From Haplomitrium mnioides (lineage: Eukaryota; Marchantiophyta; Haplomitriopsida; Calobryales), in the NCBI GenBank assembly GCA_049999725.1, contig JBNGIS010001397.1, positions 1-60,159 of the forward strand: DNA of 60,159 nt, written 5' to 3'. The first letter of the stretch is position 1. Each line of letters opens with the position of its first letter. The notes beneath the pieces are model-generated. The model saw only the letters and a program-made list of their open reading frames with translations. It searched no databases and was not told the DNA's origin. Below are positions 21,518 through 35,370 of the stretch, piece after piece. Made by a program: the position numbers and the translations under genes.

Positions 21518-22200
21518 AGTAATTTAAGAATTTTATTGTATATTGCATACTTTCAATTATATTGTAATTTAAGATTATTATTTTATAAAATACGTGAGAA
21601 TATTTTGAATAAAATTTGTTGAATTTATCTGCCACCTTGAACTTTTTAGTGTAAATCATTCCAAGTTGAATGTTATTTTTTGTAAATGAAACTTCAATCT
21701 TGAGTTAATATTTTCATTTGGTTTGTAAAATATTTTCTTATCCAAAATGTAATTATGTTCTTTATTAGTTTAGTGGTTGCTAGAAGAGTTCAAGGTTATT
21801 GTATTGCTAAAGAATCTGCCTAAATTGACTACTTATCTTTTGCTTCTAAGGACTTTGATGTAAAACTACAAACCTTCGACGCGCTTTGACTCAAATGTAG
21901 AGTTTTGACTTGTTTTGATTATAGATTCCAAATTAGAAAACAAAATCTTTAGTGTGTATAGAGTTTGTTGCAAAAAATGTAGCCTTTAGCGCTGTGAGGC
22001 AGCTAACAAGTGGAAGATACATGATTTGGCCTTCTAACTCCTTGTTTCTTTGAGTTCTTGAAAGTGTTTGTGTTATGAAGAAGGAATTTTGTGAGAAAGT
22101 GTTTGTTTGAGGCAAAGTCCGACTACAGAGTTGCTTTGAAGATTTGACGAGATGTTGTTGTGAGCTTTGCATTCAGATGGCTGCATTGGTGACAATTTCA
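21518..22200. other. AT-rich downstream region, no gene seen
   Basis: This follows the DUF7869 stop codon. I see no coding or structural signal, only short AT-rich runs. Confidence 0.5.
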
Positions 22201-24280
22201 AGCCATCTATTTCAGATTGTCATTGAAGATCTGATTATGATTAGAATGAAAATCTAACACACTCAAAAGAAAGCCCTTCTCGAGAGCTTTCCAACAAGCC
22301 ATTACGCGCTTATTTTGGTTGAGAAACAAGAATGCAGTGGCCGTTGCAAGATGACTGTAGTTATGTGCATCCGAAGAGTAACATCAGACTGAGTGTGTCC
22401 GGAAGGAAGTTCGGATTTGGATGGAATGGAAGAACAGATTTGAAGGCATCCGATTCGAAATCTAAAGAAGATAAAAGTATGGTTTCGGATTCAAATTCAA
22501 GCAATCATTCATGAGCATATTTATCCGAAGTGTCACATTGGATTTGGAACTTCAATCCGCTTTTCGGACTAGGAAAAATGACTATTTTTAGAAAGATGCA
22601 TTTGAAGAGTCGATTCAAGTTCAGATGAAGAGTTCTTAGACTTATTGGAAAGTTTTTTTCAAGGGCTTTCCAAAGAGCTATCATAGGAAAAGTTTGGAGT
22701 AGAAATAAAAATGCAGTCATCATCACAAGATTGCTGCCGAGATTTTCGGGATGAAGATTTCGTCGACATATCCAGTGAGAGGATTCAGATGTTCCTTTTG
22801 ATGAAGGAAACGCTGCGTCGATCTGTTGAAGGGTGCAACGTTTAAGGAAGATCAGCACAATTGTTGTATAAGTCTCCTCAGGACTTTAAACTAAGGGTTG
22901 CCAAATCTCTAGTAAAGAGCTCTCGGAAAATTTTGAATAAAAGTTGTCTGAGAATTCCATTCGTAAGAAGTTGTCTTTATGTTTGAGGGATTGCTTTGAA
23001 GAATCTCCAAGTTGAATTGAATTTGAGAATTGACAAAGATAAGCGAGAAGGAAGAGTTGGTTCCGTTCACTATCGCGAGATACGATGAACTTAAAGAGAA
23101 CTGCTGCCTTCAAACTTTTCCTGAGATTGATTGTCCTTCAGCGAAGAGAGGAAAGATTCAATTCCTAGAATAACATAAAGAAATTTCGCAAACATTAAGG
23201 GTAGAGTGGTGGCCCACAGAGGAAAGCAATCCTAGTAGAGGGGGTACTCGAACCGATCGTAGTCCTGTCTGTTCAATTTGTTGAAGAAGGATCGTACCCA
23301 GCTTCTTTTAAATATGCGTAAGGTCTAGGAGTGAAGTTTGGATATTGTTCTTCTGATCAACGGATCAGGAGAGTAAGTTTCGATCGACGGATTGAAGTCC
23401 AAGCGAATCTTCAAGGAAATCGCTAAGGAGTTTAGGAGATGTATCTGGAGTATGCAAGTTGTAAATTGATTAAGGAAAGGAGTTTGGTTTGTTTAGGAGA
23501 GCGGAAAGAAGCTACTCCGATCCCTTGTAATTCGCAAGGTTAAATAGAATTCCTCAAGAGTTGCACGAGGCTAAAGAACACATTTCATTTGTTGATCTGA
23601 GAGTAGATTGAGCAAACGCGGAAAAATTTATCGGAAGGGGAGTGTTCCGAAGTATTGCGGAGGAGCATCAGAAAGGAAAGAGGATGCGTGTCGAGAGGAG
23701 AGAGTTTGTGGAAGTTCTCGCGGAAAGGAAGTGTTACGGAAAGGAAGAGTCCGAAGTCCGAAAGGATCTGCGGAGAATAATAATAAGATTCCTCCAGATT
23801 CCGTGAAGCGTCGGTCCAACTTCCAGTTTGAAAGCGGCGTCGGGCAGCATCGGATTGTTGTCGTGTAGCGCTGGAATTCAGTGGGAACAGCAGGAAAGTT
23901 GTCGTTTAGCGTTGAAGTCAAGCTACGGATAAGGAACAGTGGTCGTACAAGGAAGGACAAGGCGTTCCAACTTCCAAGTTGACTACGGTGTCGGACGGCG
24001 GCCGAACTGAGCTAAGTCATCGTTTCAGACTTAACGGAAGAGAAGTCTGTGGTGTCGGTTCCGAAGCGGTGTGGCGATTACCTAAAGATCCGTAGCGGGA
24101 GTTTGGCATGGAATTGAATTAATCTAAAATCCGTTTTGGAGAGAGGATTGTAAGCAGATATTGAAACGGAGTGATTTGCGAAGAAAAGTGAGTTCGGTTG
24201 CACAGGATCTCGGCCTCTTTGAGTAAAAGAACCTTGGAGAGGGCTAATTTGTGAAATATTGGAATCTCCCATGTACCACA
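22201..24280. other. Block of distinct composition with internal repeats, unclassified
   Basis: This block is visibly richer in G and C than its surroundings, with recurring purine-rich words (ggaag, ggattc, ttcgga). Two stretches, near 22,280-22,360 and 22,665-22,740, resemble each other (both run ctttcca...agc...aa(a)atgcagt). Reading frames on both strands are short, Arg/Lys- or Ser/Phe-rich, and match nothing I know. It could be the LTR or leader of an unrecognised element. Confidence 0.35.
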
Positions 24281-25060
24281 AGCGCCTAAATTCTCAGTAG
24301 TAGAATTCTAAAGCCTATTCGTGCATAGACTTTGATTCGCAAGTCGAAAAGTCATGTGTGAAAAAACTCTCATGCGGAACTTAAAACCTAGGTTCTTGAT
24401 ATTCTTTGTTGTGGAGTGTTCAAATGGTGAGTTCAAATTCCTATGCATGTATAGACTTTGGGGTGGAGTGTTCAAATGTTGAGCTTGGATTCTTGTGCGC
24501 GCATAGACTTTGGGTTGGAAGTCCAAGCCTTCCACACGTTCTACTTCTAATATACAACTCTCAAGCTTCTACATACAAAGACTACCGGTTAGAACTTAGT
24601 TTCTACACTGGTCAAAGACTCTTTTGTAGAACTCAAAACCTTTGTTTGGTAGAATTAAGTCAAAAACTTGCATATGTTTATTGTTTACACTCTTAACTCC
24701 ATCTCTTTAGCCACTGCCTTTTTGATTATGATTCATGACTCCTTTGTGTATATATTTCATTGAACTATAAAATAATTAAAATGTTGAAACCTTGTTTTTA
24801 AGCCCACTTCAACTTTTGCGTGCATGGATTTTCAACTACAAATGAAAGCTTCTTTCTTGCTTGAACTTGAAAATAGAGCTCCTAAATCTATGCAATGCTT
24901 CATTTGGCTAGTTTCAATATTTATGATTGCAAACTCATTCCCTTGACTTCTAGTCCGCTTTGGCTTTATCCTCATGTTTTGTAAATTTTTTTCCAAAAAA
25001 ATGGTTTCAAAGAGCACCATGTCTATGTGCGCATAGAGTTTGTGCTACCAAACATATTTC
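24281..25060. repeat. Right-flank palindrome-core units
   Basis: Units such as ctatgcatgtatagactttg (about 24,442), gtgcgcgcatagactttggg (about 24,496) and tatgtgcgcatagagtttg (about 25,024) recur. They extend the repeat family to the right of the DUF7869 gene. I see none further right, nor left of 11.2 kb. Confidence 0.6.
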
Positions 25061-28000
25061 AAAACAGCTTCTTTTGATGTGTATTTCAATTTTTGGACTT
25101 CGAATTGCAGTCAATGATAAATGCAATTTTCTTGTGAAAACTTACCATAATTTTTATACTTTTCATTGATTTGAAGTTTTCCAATATTTTCATAAAAACT
25201 TAGAATATTGCTTGATTTTTCATAATAAAATTGACTCTTGCTCTAACATCCTTGTTGAAACGGCCAAAAATGAACCTCAGAAACTCACATACTTTTTGTT
25301 TTTAGAAGATAACCTCATTTGTTTTGTTTTTTGAGCTCAAAAACCACAATTTTTCCTTAAAAAAAAAGGTTCTCATTTTGAGTAGCATATTACTAATTCA
25401 AAGTAGCGGTTGTGTTTTGTAAATAATTACTACAAGCCACATACTTTATATAGAAATTTTATTGATCATTTTTCTTTTGAACAACATTGAATATTAAATC
25501 TTTGGTCTAGGTTTGCCATAGGCTTTGTCTTTGCATTGAGATTGATGAAAAAAATGTATTTTTGTAGAATGTAGTTAACAACAACCAATCTATATCTCAT
25601 ATTGTGTTTTGACGAGGGCTTCTTTGCCATTAGAGTCACAAAGTCTCAATTATATTTGCTTATCATAAAAAGCACATTTCTCTTAGTACAATAGGTGTAT
25701 TTGGAGATTCAATAACTATTTTAGGGATTGGAATGACTCATCAACGATTGTAGATGCTAAGAACTCTCAGTTTTAACTTGTAAAAAATAACATCTATCTT
25801 GAAGAAGACAAGATTGACAAAGAAGTAGTTGAATGATGTACATTTTTTTTTCTTGATAAATTGTTTGCTTATTGAAAAGTTTTTGAATGGATGAGTTTTT
25901 GATAAACCAATAGATAACATTTAAGATGTTTGCATTGAAGTCTATATTGGCATGGACATTTATGTTTGAATTACATCATCTTCATTCTTCCACTCCACCT
26001 TTTCACTTAGCAGGAACAATAAGAAAAGAAACACAATCACCAAGAGAGGTTCACTCCTGAGAGAGAGCAGCCACATTGGAAGAGATCAAAGCAAGAGCTC
26101 AAGAGAGAGACAAATTCTTCTACTATACCTCATGCATGAATTTTGAATTTCTTATTTGTTTCTCTTCAAGTTTTATGCACTGTCAGACACCAAATTTCCT
26201 TGTCTTTGTTCGAATAACTACTATGTTCTCTTGACTACGTCTCCTTGCAATTAATTCACCTACTCCATGCCTTATCCTTTTGGTTCCATACGAGCATTCT
26301 TGTTCAACTTTAGTTTTTGATTATAGTATTTGACATGAATATGTACATGAACAAAACATGAACACATATAAGAAATATATAAATTCATCATAAACAATTT
26401 CCCATGAAAGCACTTACTTACATAGAAGAGATATGTTCTTTCAATTCCTCTGAGTTCATTTGTTGAGATTTCGTTGTCTTCTAAGGCTTTGATGAAGTCT
26501 TGATTTGCCTAATTTGGAAATTGTTCCATCATTCTAAAGGATCAAATTGTTGATAGATGGTGGGATTGTATGGTGAAGATCTATATTGTAGAAAGGCTGT
26601 GTGGAATGAAATAAATGCACAACGTCATCTACACGATACTTGCTTGAATTCACTGTCGAAGCATCAGAAAATCAAAAGAATTGAGTTTTAATGATGAATT
26701 GTGAATCATAGAATACAATGTGCCCATAGAGTATGCTTGTAGCTAGATATCATAGAGGATCTCTATTGTCAAAGATCTACAATGAAAAATTTGTGAATCG
26801 ATGCCTTTATGAGCTCTCTAGAAATACAATTATTTGTGTTCATATACATGTGCTATGTTTTGTTTACTCTTGTGTCTATTCGTATATGCTACTTTTGTAC
26901 TATGATCCTATTTGTATGCATGTTTTTGAATAATTTGTTTGTTGTATTTCTACATTGAGACTCAAAACATAAGACCAAAAAAAACTCTACCTCTTCTTTG
27001 CGTGTATCATTTCCATGTCTGCTTATTTATGCTTGTGTAATAATGGAATAAGTTTGAGGAATGAGAACAAAAAACTAATTCAGAAATAAGAAGCCTTTAT
27101 ATATATACTCATTTTGGCTTGTTATGATCTAGTTGTTTCTGTAGAGTGTACTTCAGGTTTAAGCTACATCAACATAAATTTATGTACATTTTGAGTGTCT
27201 CATGATGATTAATACTATAGAACTTCCCCAATATCTAGGTAGCTAAAATTGGTTTGTATATGGATAAGAATCAAATTAGCTTAGTGATTCAATTGTCAAA
27301 CTGCCCATAGTATCTATTGACTATGATGCTAATGAAAATAAAGTGAATATTTTCTTTGCTTCTTGTTTGTATCTCATCTTATATTGGTTGACTAGAATAG
27401 ATGTGGTTAGATCAATCTTTTTTCTCTTATATTTAGTTTTGATTGTTGCAACAATGAGTTCTTAAACGCTCACATACCTTAACTGTCTATAACTAGGATC
27501 TCGAGCATCAAAATTTGTAGGAATCTGCTATATAGACATGTGCACGTGTGATTAAGCTCTTAACATTGGATTCACACCCATCTTTGGAAACCTTGTACAA
27601 GATAGATTAAATGACCCTAATGCAACTCCCCATTACACCTTTGTAGTACAGATTCGCCTCCATTTTAGTTCAAACCTCTTCCTGTTTAGGTCTTTGTTCT
27701 GAATCTAGAAACTTGACTATTTGTACTCTTTTGTAAAAATATTTTTCCTTTGTAGACTAAGATCCATTTATTTTATAGCCTTTGTGTCCCAGTTTTGTTG
27801 TTGTAGAGTCTTAGTTAATGTCTTCTCTTTGTAGTTTGTTTTCGTAACTCCACTTTGTAGATAGACTTTTGTAACAATATTCATTTTCATAAACTTGTAA
27901 GTGCGAATGTCTGAAGCCCAATGTCTAGTTTCTATTCCAAAACCTTGCTATTGAATATCTCCCATGAATCTTTTTTTTCATAACTAGTTAAAGTCATAAC

Positions 28001-30980
28001 ACAATCCTATTTCATTTTCGTAGTTTGTTACTTAATGTTTCAATTTTCATGAATCGTAGTGTCGTAAAGCTCCCCTCTTCATTTTTGTGACCACCGATCT
28101 CTAGGTTTATTCATAGGTCTATGTATTTGATTGCTAGCTCTACCACCGCCTGACATTGTCATTCAAATGGGTAGCTTGACTGTCATGTTCGGACGTGAAG
28201 TACAACCTGATGTCAAAAATTGTGAGCGCGGTCTCTACTTACAAAAACTTGTTCCTTGGTTTCTGGAGATCAAAATGAACCCTACTACTAGCTTTTAGAT
28301 ATGTGTCATCCCTTTGTTTGATTACAAGAATCCTTAAGCTGATGTTAAACATTCCTTTGTTCTAAGAACTAATTACGAACCTTGGATACTCCGATTATGT
28401 AATCATAAATGCCTAGCCAATGTTAGAAGTTCCCTTGCTATAGTGTCTAATTATAGACTTGCACTCATTACTAGAACCATTTACAAACTTACTCAGTTGA
28501 TTACAAACCTTGCTTCAATGCTGCCCAATTCGCAAAAGACAAACTACCACTTGGGTCAATGGTACAATGTGGCTCATGCCGTCTGAAGCTTGGAATGCAA
28601 ACTGCCACTATAAAACCCAAACCTGCGTAGACTATGAATCTAGAAACTACAAGATGGTTGCTTGAAACAAATCAATGACCTTTAGATTACTCAAAGTGAA
28701 TGATATGTCTAGACTAGTAGACACTTGTTATGATAGAAGATAGAAACTTACACTTGTTATGATAGAAGATAGAAACTTATAATACATATAAGGAGCATTC
28801 AATTGCAAGTAAAGGAGCTCAAATGGATCTGCATCAACTCGTCATTAACTGAAGATTGGCTTACAACAACAACATTAGAGCTGAGAACTTTTTGAGTATC
28901 AAATTTTCGTGTATCTATGTTCTTGTCTAGATTTGACTTCAATCTATTAGAATTAGAATGTTAGAGAATGATTTTTGATTTGGGAAAAGAGAGACTTCAA
29001 TAGAGCATCACATGGCAAGCAGAACCTTAGTAAAAGCACTCAAAATCAAAAGAATACATCTCTTCGATATGGGTTAGTGCTCTTATGGGAAATTGTTTGG
29101 GAAAGATTTCTATATTTTGTTATATATGTGTAATGCTATGGAAAAGATTTAAATCATCAAAATGACTCGCATGGGACTAAAGAAATAAGATTGGTAGCAT
29201 GCAACATTGATTGTGAAGCGACATACTCAAGGAAAGTTAGCAACCATTTGAATGAAGACAAAGAATTAGTGCTTGATATCCCAAGGAATTGATGAGGAAG
29301 AAACAAGAAAATTCAAAAAATCAATCATGGGTATAGCAGAATAATTGCTTATTTCTCTCTCTAGTGTGACTTTGCATCTCTTCTATTACGGTTGGAGCTT
29401 CTCTCTTTGGTAGCTGCTTGTCTAGATTGTTCAATTCTATGACTAGAAGAAGAGAAGAATGAAGTATGGTGTGAGAAGAGAAGGATCGGATAGTGCATTG
29501 CTTAAGAATTGTACAGAAGATAGTTATACATGTATTAAGTTGTGAGGAAAGATGAATGTGTACCGTTGCCTATTCAAAACATGCTCACATTCATTGACTA
29601 AGAAATAGAAAATCAAAAGAGGAGTATTTGGAAATGTACTATGTAGTCGAGATGGATTTTGCATCCACGAAGCTTGTTTGTTGTGAGCAATCAAGTGGAG
29701 ATTCAACCTCTAGTACATATGCATCATGGAGAGTCTGTGCTATCAAACATCCACTCGGAACTCCCTACAAATCGGTGTCAGATTACAATTCATTTATGTG
29801 AGCTAGTAAAATTTTGTTAATTTATTTTTGTATGTGTCTATTTGTATGTAAGAACTCTTGTATTGGTTCTCTAATCCCAAACTTTGTAATCATTAGTCTT
29901 TTCAAATATTTGTAGTTGTTACCTTTCACAATCATAATATTATTCCAAAGTTGTTATAGTTGATCCCTTCTTGTATTTTGTTATTAATTCCAAGCATAAT
30001 TGGAAAATTGTTCCTTGTTGGTTTGCAATTGATTTCTTGTGTTTTGTTTGGCATGAATCTTAGTGCTAAGGACTTTGCTTCTCAGTTTTTGCAACTAACA
30101 AGCTTATAGAAGTAACCATAGGTCCTTTGTGAACTTCCATAGATTCTTATCATTGCCCGTTACGCTTACTGCTGTCTGTTGGCTGTTTGATAAGTGTCTT
30201 TCTCTTTGTCCAACTATTGAAACTCTAGAGCCAATTTTTCAAATCTCCTTGCTATAAAAACCTCCCCAACTTTTTTCTATTCAACTTTGGAGCTGTTCCT
30301 CTTGATGTTAGAGCTTTTCTTGCTACCAAAAGAGATATAGATTCTTAGATGCTTTCTAATGGTAAAATAATGTGTCACCAACCTTTTAAGTATCTTCTTG
30401 CTATAAAACCTGCTTATGGCCCGACCTTGTAATCCATTCAACTTTGCAAGTCACTCACATGAGTTCAAAAAACCCCTCACTACAATGTTAGATGTTTAAT
30501 TTGTGCTCAATGTTAGAACCATTTGAAAAATCCAGCTCATCCAATTGCAAACCATCCCTTTCCTTGTTATAACTTTGTAATTTTGGATCATCACTATCTC
30601 TAATTGACTACTTGTAGATTCCTCAACCAACTTTGGAAGTCCCTTGGTTAGTGTGTTCAATATTAGACCCACTCTTGCTGTAGGAACTACCCACGACTTA
30701 GTTCCTATTTGATTGCAAAGCCTCCCCAACATTTCCCGACTTTTGGAGTATGGTTTGACATTATCGATGTTTAGTTATAAAGAGATATGTGTTATGAGAA
30801 AGAAGCCCTTGAAATGTGTCCTCAAACATCCTCAACTGCTGGAAGATACAAATGCAAATATTTAAGTAGTCAATTGTTGGTAGGATGTTGCTCTCTTCTT
30901 TCCTTAATCTACTCTTGCATCATAGAGTTTAGAATGAGATTTTGTTGCTTAATCTATTTGGATATTTTCTATCCTTGCTT
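25061..30980. other. Long AT-rich stretch without recognisable genes
   Basis: No reading frame beyond 80 codons and no transposon domain is seen on either strand. Phrases such as cttgctataaaa and cctccccaac recur near 30.2-30.7 kb, suggesting decayed repeats. One exact tandem duplication is listed separately. Confidence 0.5.
28722..28779. repeat. 29-base exact tandem duplication
   Basis: Two identical adjoining units, 28,722-28,750 and 28,751-28,779, begin cacttgttatgatagaagat. This is a recent local slippage or duplication in otherwise featureless DNA. Confidence 0.9.
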
Positions 30981-31199
30981 GTGGCACAACTCTGGTTAAT
31001 CTAGTTTTTATAGATGTAGAGTACATGATCACAAGCATCATGATTACTCCCTCTTGCGTTTGCAACATGTGTCCCCAAACCTAGTGCTCTAGAACATATT
31101 GTACTTGATATATTTTGAGTTGCGATTCCCTCCTAGTTGATATCCTTGCTTTTCTTTGACTATAAACAATATAGCCAACTATAAACTTTGACTTGTAGT

Positions 31200-34100
31200 A
31201 TGAATACTAGCCATGACATGAAAATGAATAGTAGCACAAACACTAGAATCATAACCATGTTGAGAAGACCTGCATATGCTCACCACTATACTACCAATGC
31301 ACTATAAGGAGTGAGGTTCTCCCTATGCCCTACTTTAAAGTGAATAGATGGTGCCATTTGCTTTTTCCCTTGCTTCCTCAACCATTGACATGTCATTTTC
31401 CTTTTCCTTGTCCCCCCTTTCTTTACCTAAGTTGCACCATGTGGTCATTTGAAGAAATGGTTGAAGCATGTGACATGAATCATCAATACTTTCCCAATCA
31501 TATGTGGTTAGAAATAGTAGACACAATTTCATGGTTAATGAGTTCAATCCCACGTGACGCCCTGATCTTGGACAAAATTGATGTTGCTCTCCACAAACGT
31601 ATCCATCCAAATTATGATTTTTTATGTTCTTGTCTAGTCTAGATCTTTCTTTGCATTATTTCCTCTATTATGCAAGAGTTTCCTTCCTTGCCCAAATTTA
31701 ATTTTATTGCAAGGATTGCATTGTCTTGAATAGCCTTGACAATTGTCTTGAAATTACTTCAATTTCCATTGTTATTGTATTGCCTTGCCTTTGCTACATT
31801 GAAATTTCCTTGTATTTTCTAGCTTTGATTGCATTGGAATCTTGTCTTTCCCTCTCCAACTAATTTCTATTTTATCAACTACCTCTTTTTCCAAAAAAAT
31901 CCATGATTTTGACCTCATATCAGTCATTTTTTGCTCAAGATTTCCAACTTCTAAAAATCCTAGGATAACTGCCACTGTATTTTTCTTCCTATTGCTAGTA
32001 TGGCCAAGGGCCAAATCTCATTGCTACTTCTATTCTCCCTCCATTCTTTCGTGGCATTTATTTGCTAATATACAAAGAATGAATTCCAAAAATTGGAAAT
32101 TGCATCTCAGTTTGTCATTGTGTATGAGGCATCCTTCCCTCACTCACCTTTCTAGATCCAAAAGATATGCCCAATATTGTTTACATTTGCCTCCTTTTCA
32201 TCTATTCAACCTTTTTGACTTGCTTGAACACCCAAAGCCTATTCATGATCTTACTCCAATGGCTTTCCAACATGCCCAACCATCTCGTTATCCTTGCTCA
32301 AAGTTTACATGCGAGATGGTCGTCAATTTTATTGATGCCAACACACATGTTAATTGCTTTCAAACCTTTGCTACTTCTACTAGTGAACCTCAAGATGTTG
32401 TGTGAATCCAATTCTCTATTATTCTTAATAGCAATACTATAAATTGGTACTTTTATGAAGTCGTTGCAACTGCTTTTAGCCATCTTTCTATAGTGAATTC
32501 TTTGATCATTTTAGACTTTCTTATCAATTTTGTAGTGCTTGAGATGAATTAATATATATTTGAATGTATCTTGCAAAGTTTGTCTAAGGCTATAGTAATT
32601 GTTGTAAGTTAGTTGTAAGTAAACAAAAAACTCCTCCCCCAACCAAAAACTAGATTGGCTTCTTCATTGAAAGTCTTCCAAATTCCATTCACGAGCATGT
32701 GCTCCTCCAAAATTCCCACACATTTTAGTTGGCTACTTCATATGAAAAGATGTTGCTTAGAAGAGATCGTTTTGCCTCCTCTTTATCACTTGTTTCTGAA
32801 CCTTCATGACCTTTTTTATTGCCCAATGCTTCTTTGTCCATTGATTGCTTTTTCCATTCTACTCCTACTACCGTGACCCAAGTTGTTCAAAAAAAAATCA
32901 AAATCTTTGCTTGGTTCAATTTTTGATTTTGAAGCCAAGTTAGTTAAAAGTAACATCAAACTAGCTGACCATAGTTCCAATCTTAAGCTTCAAGCTGTAA
33001 ATTTGGGTCCCACTCCTACTCTAAATTCCTATGCTTTGAGTGTATAGTATACGTGTTGCAGTAAAAAACACTCGCTACTTGAAGCATGTCTATTTGTTTG
33101 GTGGTGTGACATTTTCCTCTCTTTGGATCATGCAAACAATGTATGCTCTGTCTAGCGCTAAATCAAGGCCATTACAACTCAATTGTCTCTTGAAGTGAAT
33201 TAAGAAGTTGTCCAATAGGCCCAATGAATGATCGTTGCTCAAGCTCCTGCTCAACCAGCCCAAGCATCATATAAGACATCAATGGAGGTTTATGAAACAT
33301 CATGTCAACGACAACTAAATCATTACCAATTCTAGCTTGTTTGCCTTCCTCCTAGTCAAATACTACAAATGCAAACAAACTCATCACATTGCATGTGATT
33401 GCCCTCATCTATGAACTTGACAATATTATCAAGGATGCAATGAGGGGATATCTTAGTGATCTTTCCAACCATACTCCAATCAGCAACAAAATTACCAACC
33501 AAGGTACAATAAGAGCCAGTCTCAATATCAACAATAGACCAATTATGCTCCTCCTCCTCCTTCTCATATCACTTACTTTCAACCTTAGCATAATCCGCTT
33601 CTAGTGGCCCAGTCGAACAAGATGCCACATGCAATTAACGAGATGCCACAACTAAGATTGGTGTTGCTTCCTCTCTTGTACTTTTTCTCACACTACTAAG
33701 AACCTTGCCAAATCCCAATTCACAATTAATCAAAGTTTTTTAAGTGAATGTGACTCTTCACTCTCAAGCCCAACTGCCACCTTCATTTTTATGTTCTAGT
33801 TTTGTCTTCCAATCCTTTGCCTCCTCCTCCTCCTCCTTTCACAACTCCTACAGTACTGCCTCTCCTTTAATTATTGCCTCTGAATCCATTCCCAACTCCT
33901 ATGTCTATATGTTTCCCATTCAAAATGTTTCTTCAAATCCTTGTATTGTTTGCTATGCTCCATCTACCAACCCTAAAAGCACTTTCATTGTTTGTGAACT
34001 AATAGTTGTTCTTGTTTTTCCATGTGTCCCAGACCCAATCACGCAAGCTACAAAGCCAAGATCATGACATCCTGTGTTTCCTTCTCCTATGGCTTTGTTG

Positions 34101-34800
34101 TTTGACTATAATCTATTTGGCAATTAATCAACCCAGCTGGCTCACATTATAGTAGGCCCATTGCTCAAATTGAACGTTCTCTCTTGCCGTTTAGTATACA
34201 AAGCTTTACTAATACATGTTGTAAGCCCAAAACTCTAAATTTTGTGAAGGACCAAAAGTTGCAACTATGATTACAAAAGGACGCACTATCCCAAACATTA
34301 CCTTATGAAAGCATTCATCATTCATCCCCAATTCTGCATTTCTCTCAATTGATATGCCAAAGCATGTTGTTTCATCTAATTCTAAGGCTCTCATTGTTCA
34401 TGTAGTCTCTTTGTTGACCCCAAAACACATGTTATAATAGTGTTGATTGACAATGTCTTGATACTCGAAGCACACCTTGATACAAGTTCTATTTTAAACA
34501 TTATAACTGAATCCACAATTTAGTCTACTAGCTACCCATCCTGTGCCTTGCATAAATTTTCCTTGCTCTTACAATTGACAAATAGTTAAGAAATTGTCCT
34601 CCTTAGAGTTTTGAGAAATATTTATACTCTTTTTGTTGATCAAAAATCTCTTTTACACTACATCATGATTAGCACCCTTCAAAAAAACCAATACATGCTA
34701 CTTATTGGACGCAATTGGTTGAAACAAAGTCATACGCAACTGGATTTCTTTACTAAAACTTTGACAATTTGTATAGCAGGTACCAACTTTAGTAAGAGAT
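31200..34800 (+). mobile_element. Ty3/gypsy fragment, relative of gypsy-1 (LTR part, gag, protease)
   Basis: This is the gypsy-1 family in opposite orientation. LTR-like sequence at about 31.28-31.45 kb parallels minus-strand 7.14-6.9 kb, and a primer-site-like stretch is at about 32.12 kb. Gag begins with ATG at 32,261 (MAFQHAQPSRY). Conserved pieces follow: FFDHFRLSYQF, KLVVSKQKTPPP and SLPNSIHEHVLLQN. Zinc-knuckle clusters, two of them degenerate, come next (CSKKHSLLEAC, then KYYKCKQTHHIACDC). The protease region at 34.45-34.8 kb has HLDTSSILNII, LRVLRNIYTLFVDQ and YMLLIGRNWLKQSH. Pol beyond protease is absent, cut where another LTR begins. Stops are frequent. Confidence 0.82.
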
Positions 34801-34804
34801 GACT

Positions 34805-35279
34805 AATATTGGAGAAAGATGTAGAGTGCACTAGCCTAGAAAGTCATTACTAAGGTAGAGCAGCTATAGCTATTGCTACTATAGAGAGAATGACACATGG
34901 CACAAGAAGAGAAAGTCAACGAATCAAAGAGAAATGGAAAAGTACTTTAGAAGAAGATAAAAACATGTGGCATGCGCAAAACTAAAGAGACATGGATAAG
35001 AATATATGGAAGAAAATGAACTAAAGTGAAATAGAAGGCTTTAAGATAAAGATAGTGACATGTGAAAAATTAGAGTAAAGAGTGGTCCAACTAGAGAGAG
35101 ATAAAAAGGTAGTCTAATAAGAGGAGGTTTGAGAAAGGACCAATGAGATTCTTCCACCTAAGTAAGTGACTTGCTTTATATTTAGTGTAGAAATAAGAGA
35201 GAAGTCTTTTTTTTGTGTGCTACTTCTTGTATTTGTGTTATGCTAACTTGTGTATATGATGTATGTGTGTAGTGTTACA
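34805..35279 (+). repeat. LTR of an unidentified retrotransposon
   Basis: The end is set by TTACA at 35,279, directly followed by a primer-binding site. The start near 34,805 is where gypsy protease similarity stops, but no second LTR was found to confirm it. Confidence 0.5.
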
Positions 35280-35280
35280 A

Positions 35281-35292
35281 TGGTATCTAAGT
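35281..35292 (+). promoter_or_regulatory. Primer-binding site (tRNA-Met type)
   Basis: TGGTATCTAAGT agrees well with the plant consensus TGGTATCAGAGC, one base after an LTR-like CA end. Confidence 0.65.
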
Positions 35293-35370
35293 TTGGTCTT
35301 CTCTAAATAGAGTGGATTACTTTCTTTGGAGAAGTACTAAAGTCTTTTTATTTATATTTTGTAGTATCAA

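Noticed and set aside
23608-23960. Arg/Lys-rich and Ser/Phe-rich reading frames on both strands as a gene
   Set aside because: They overlap each other on opposite strands, carry no recognisable motif, and follow from the purine-rich composition of the block.
25061-30980. Possible ancient gypsy gag in the 30.5-30.7 kb minus frame
   Set aside because: A 78-codon frame without a capsid or zinc-knuckle motif is not enough evidence.
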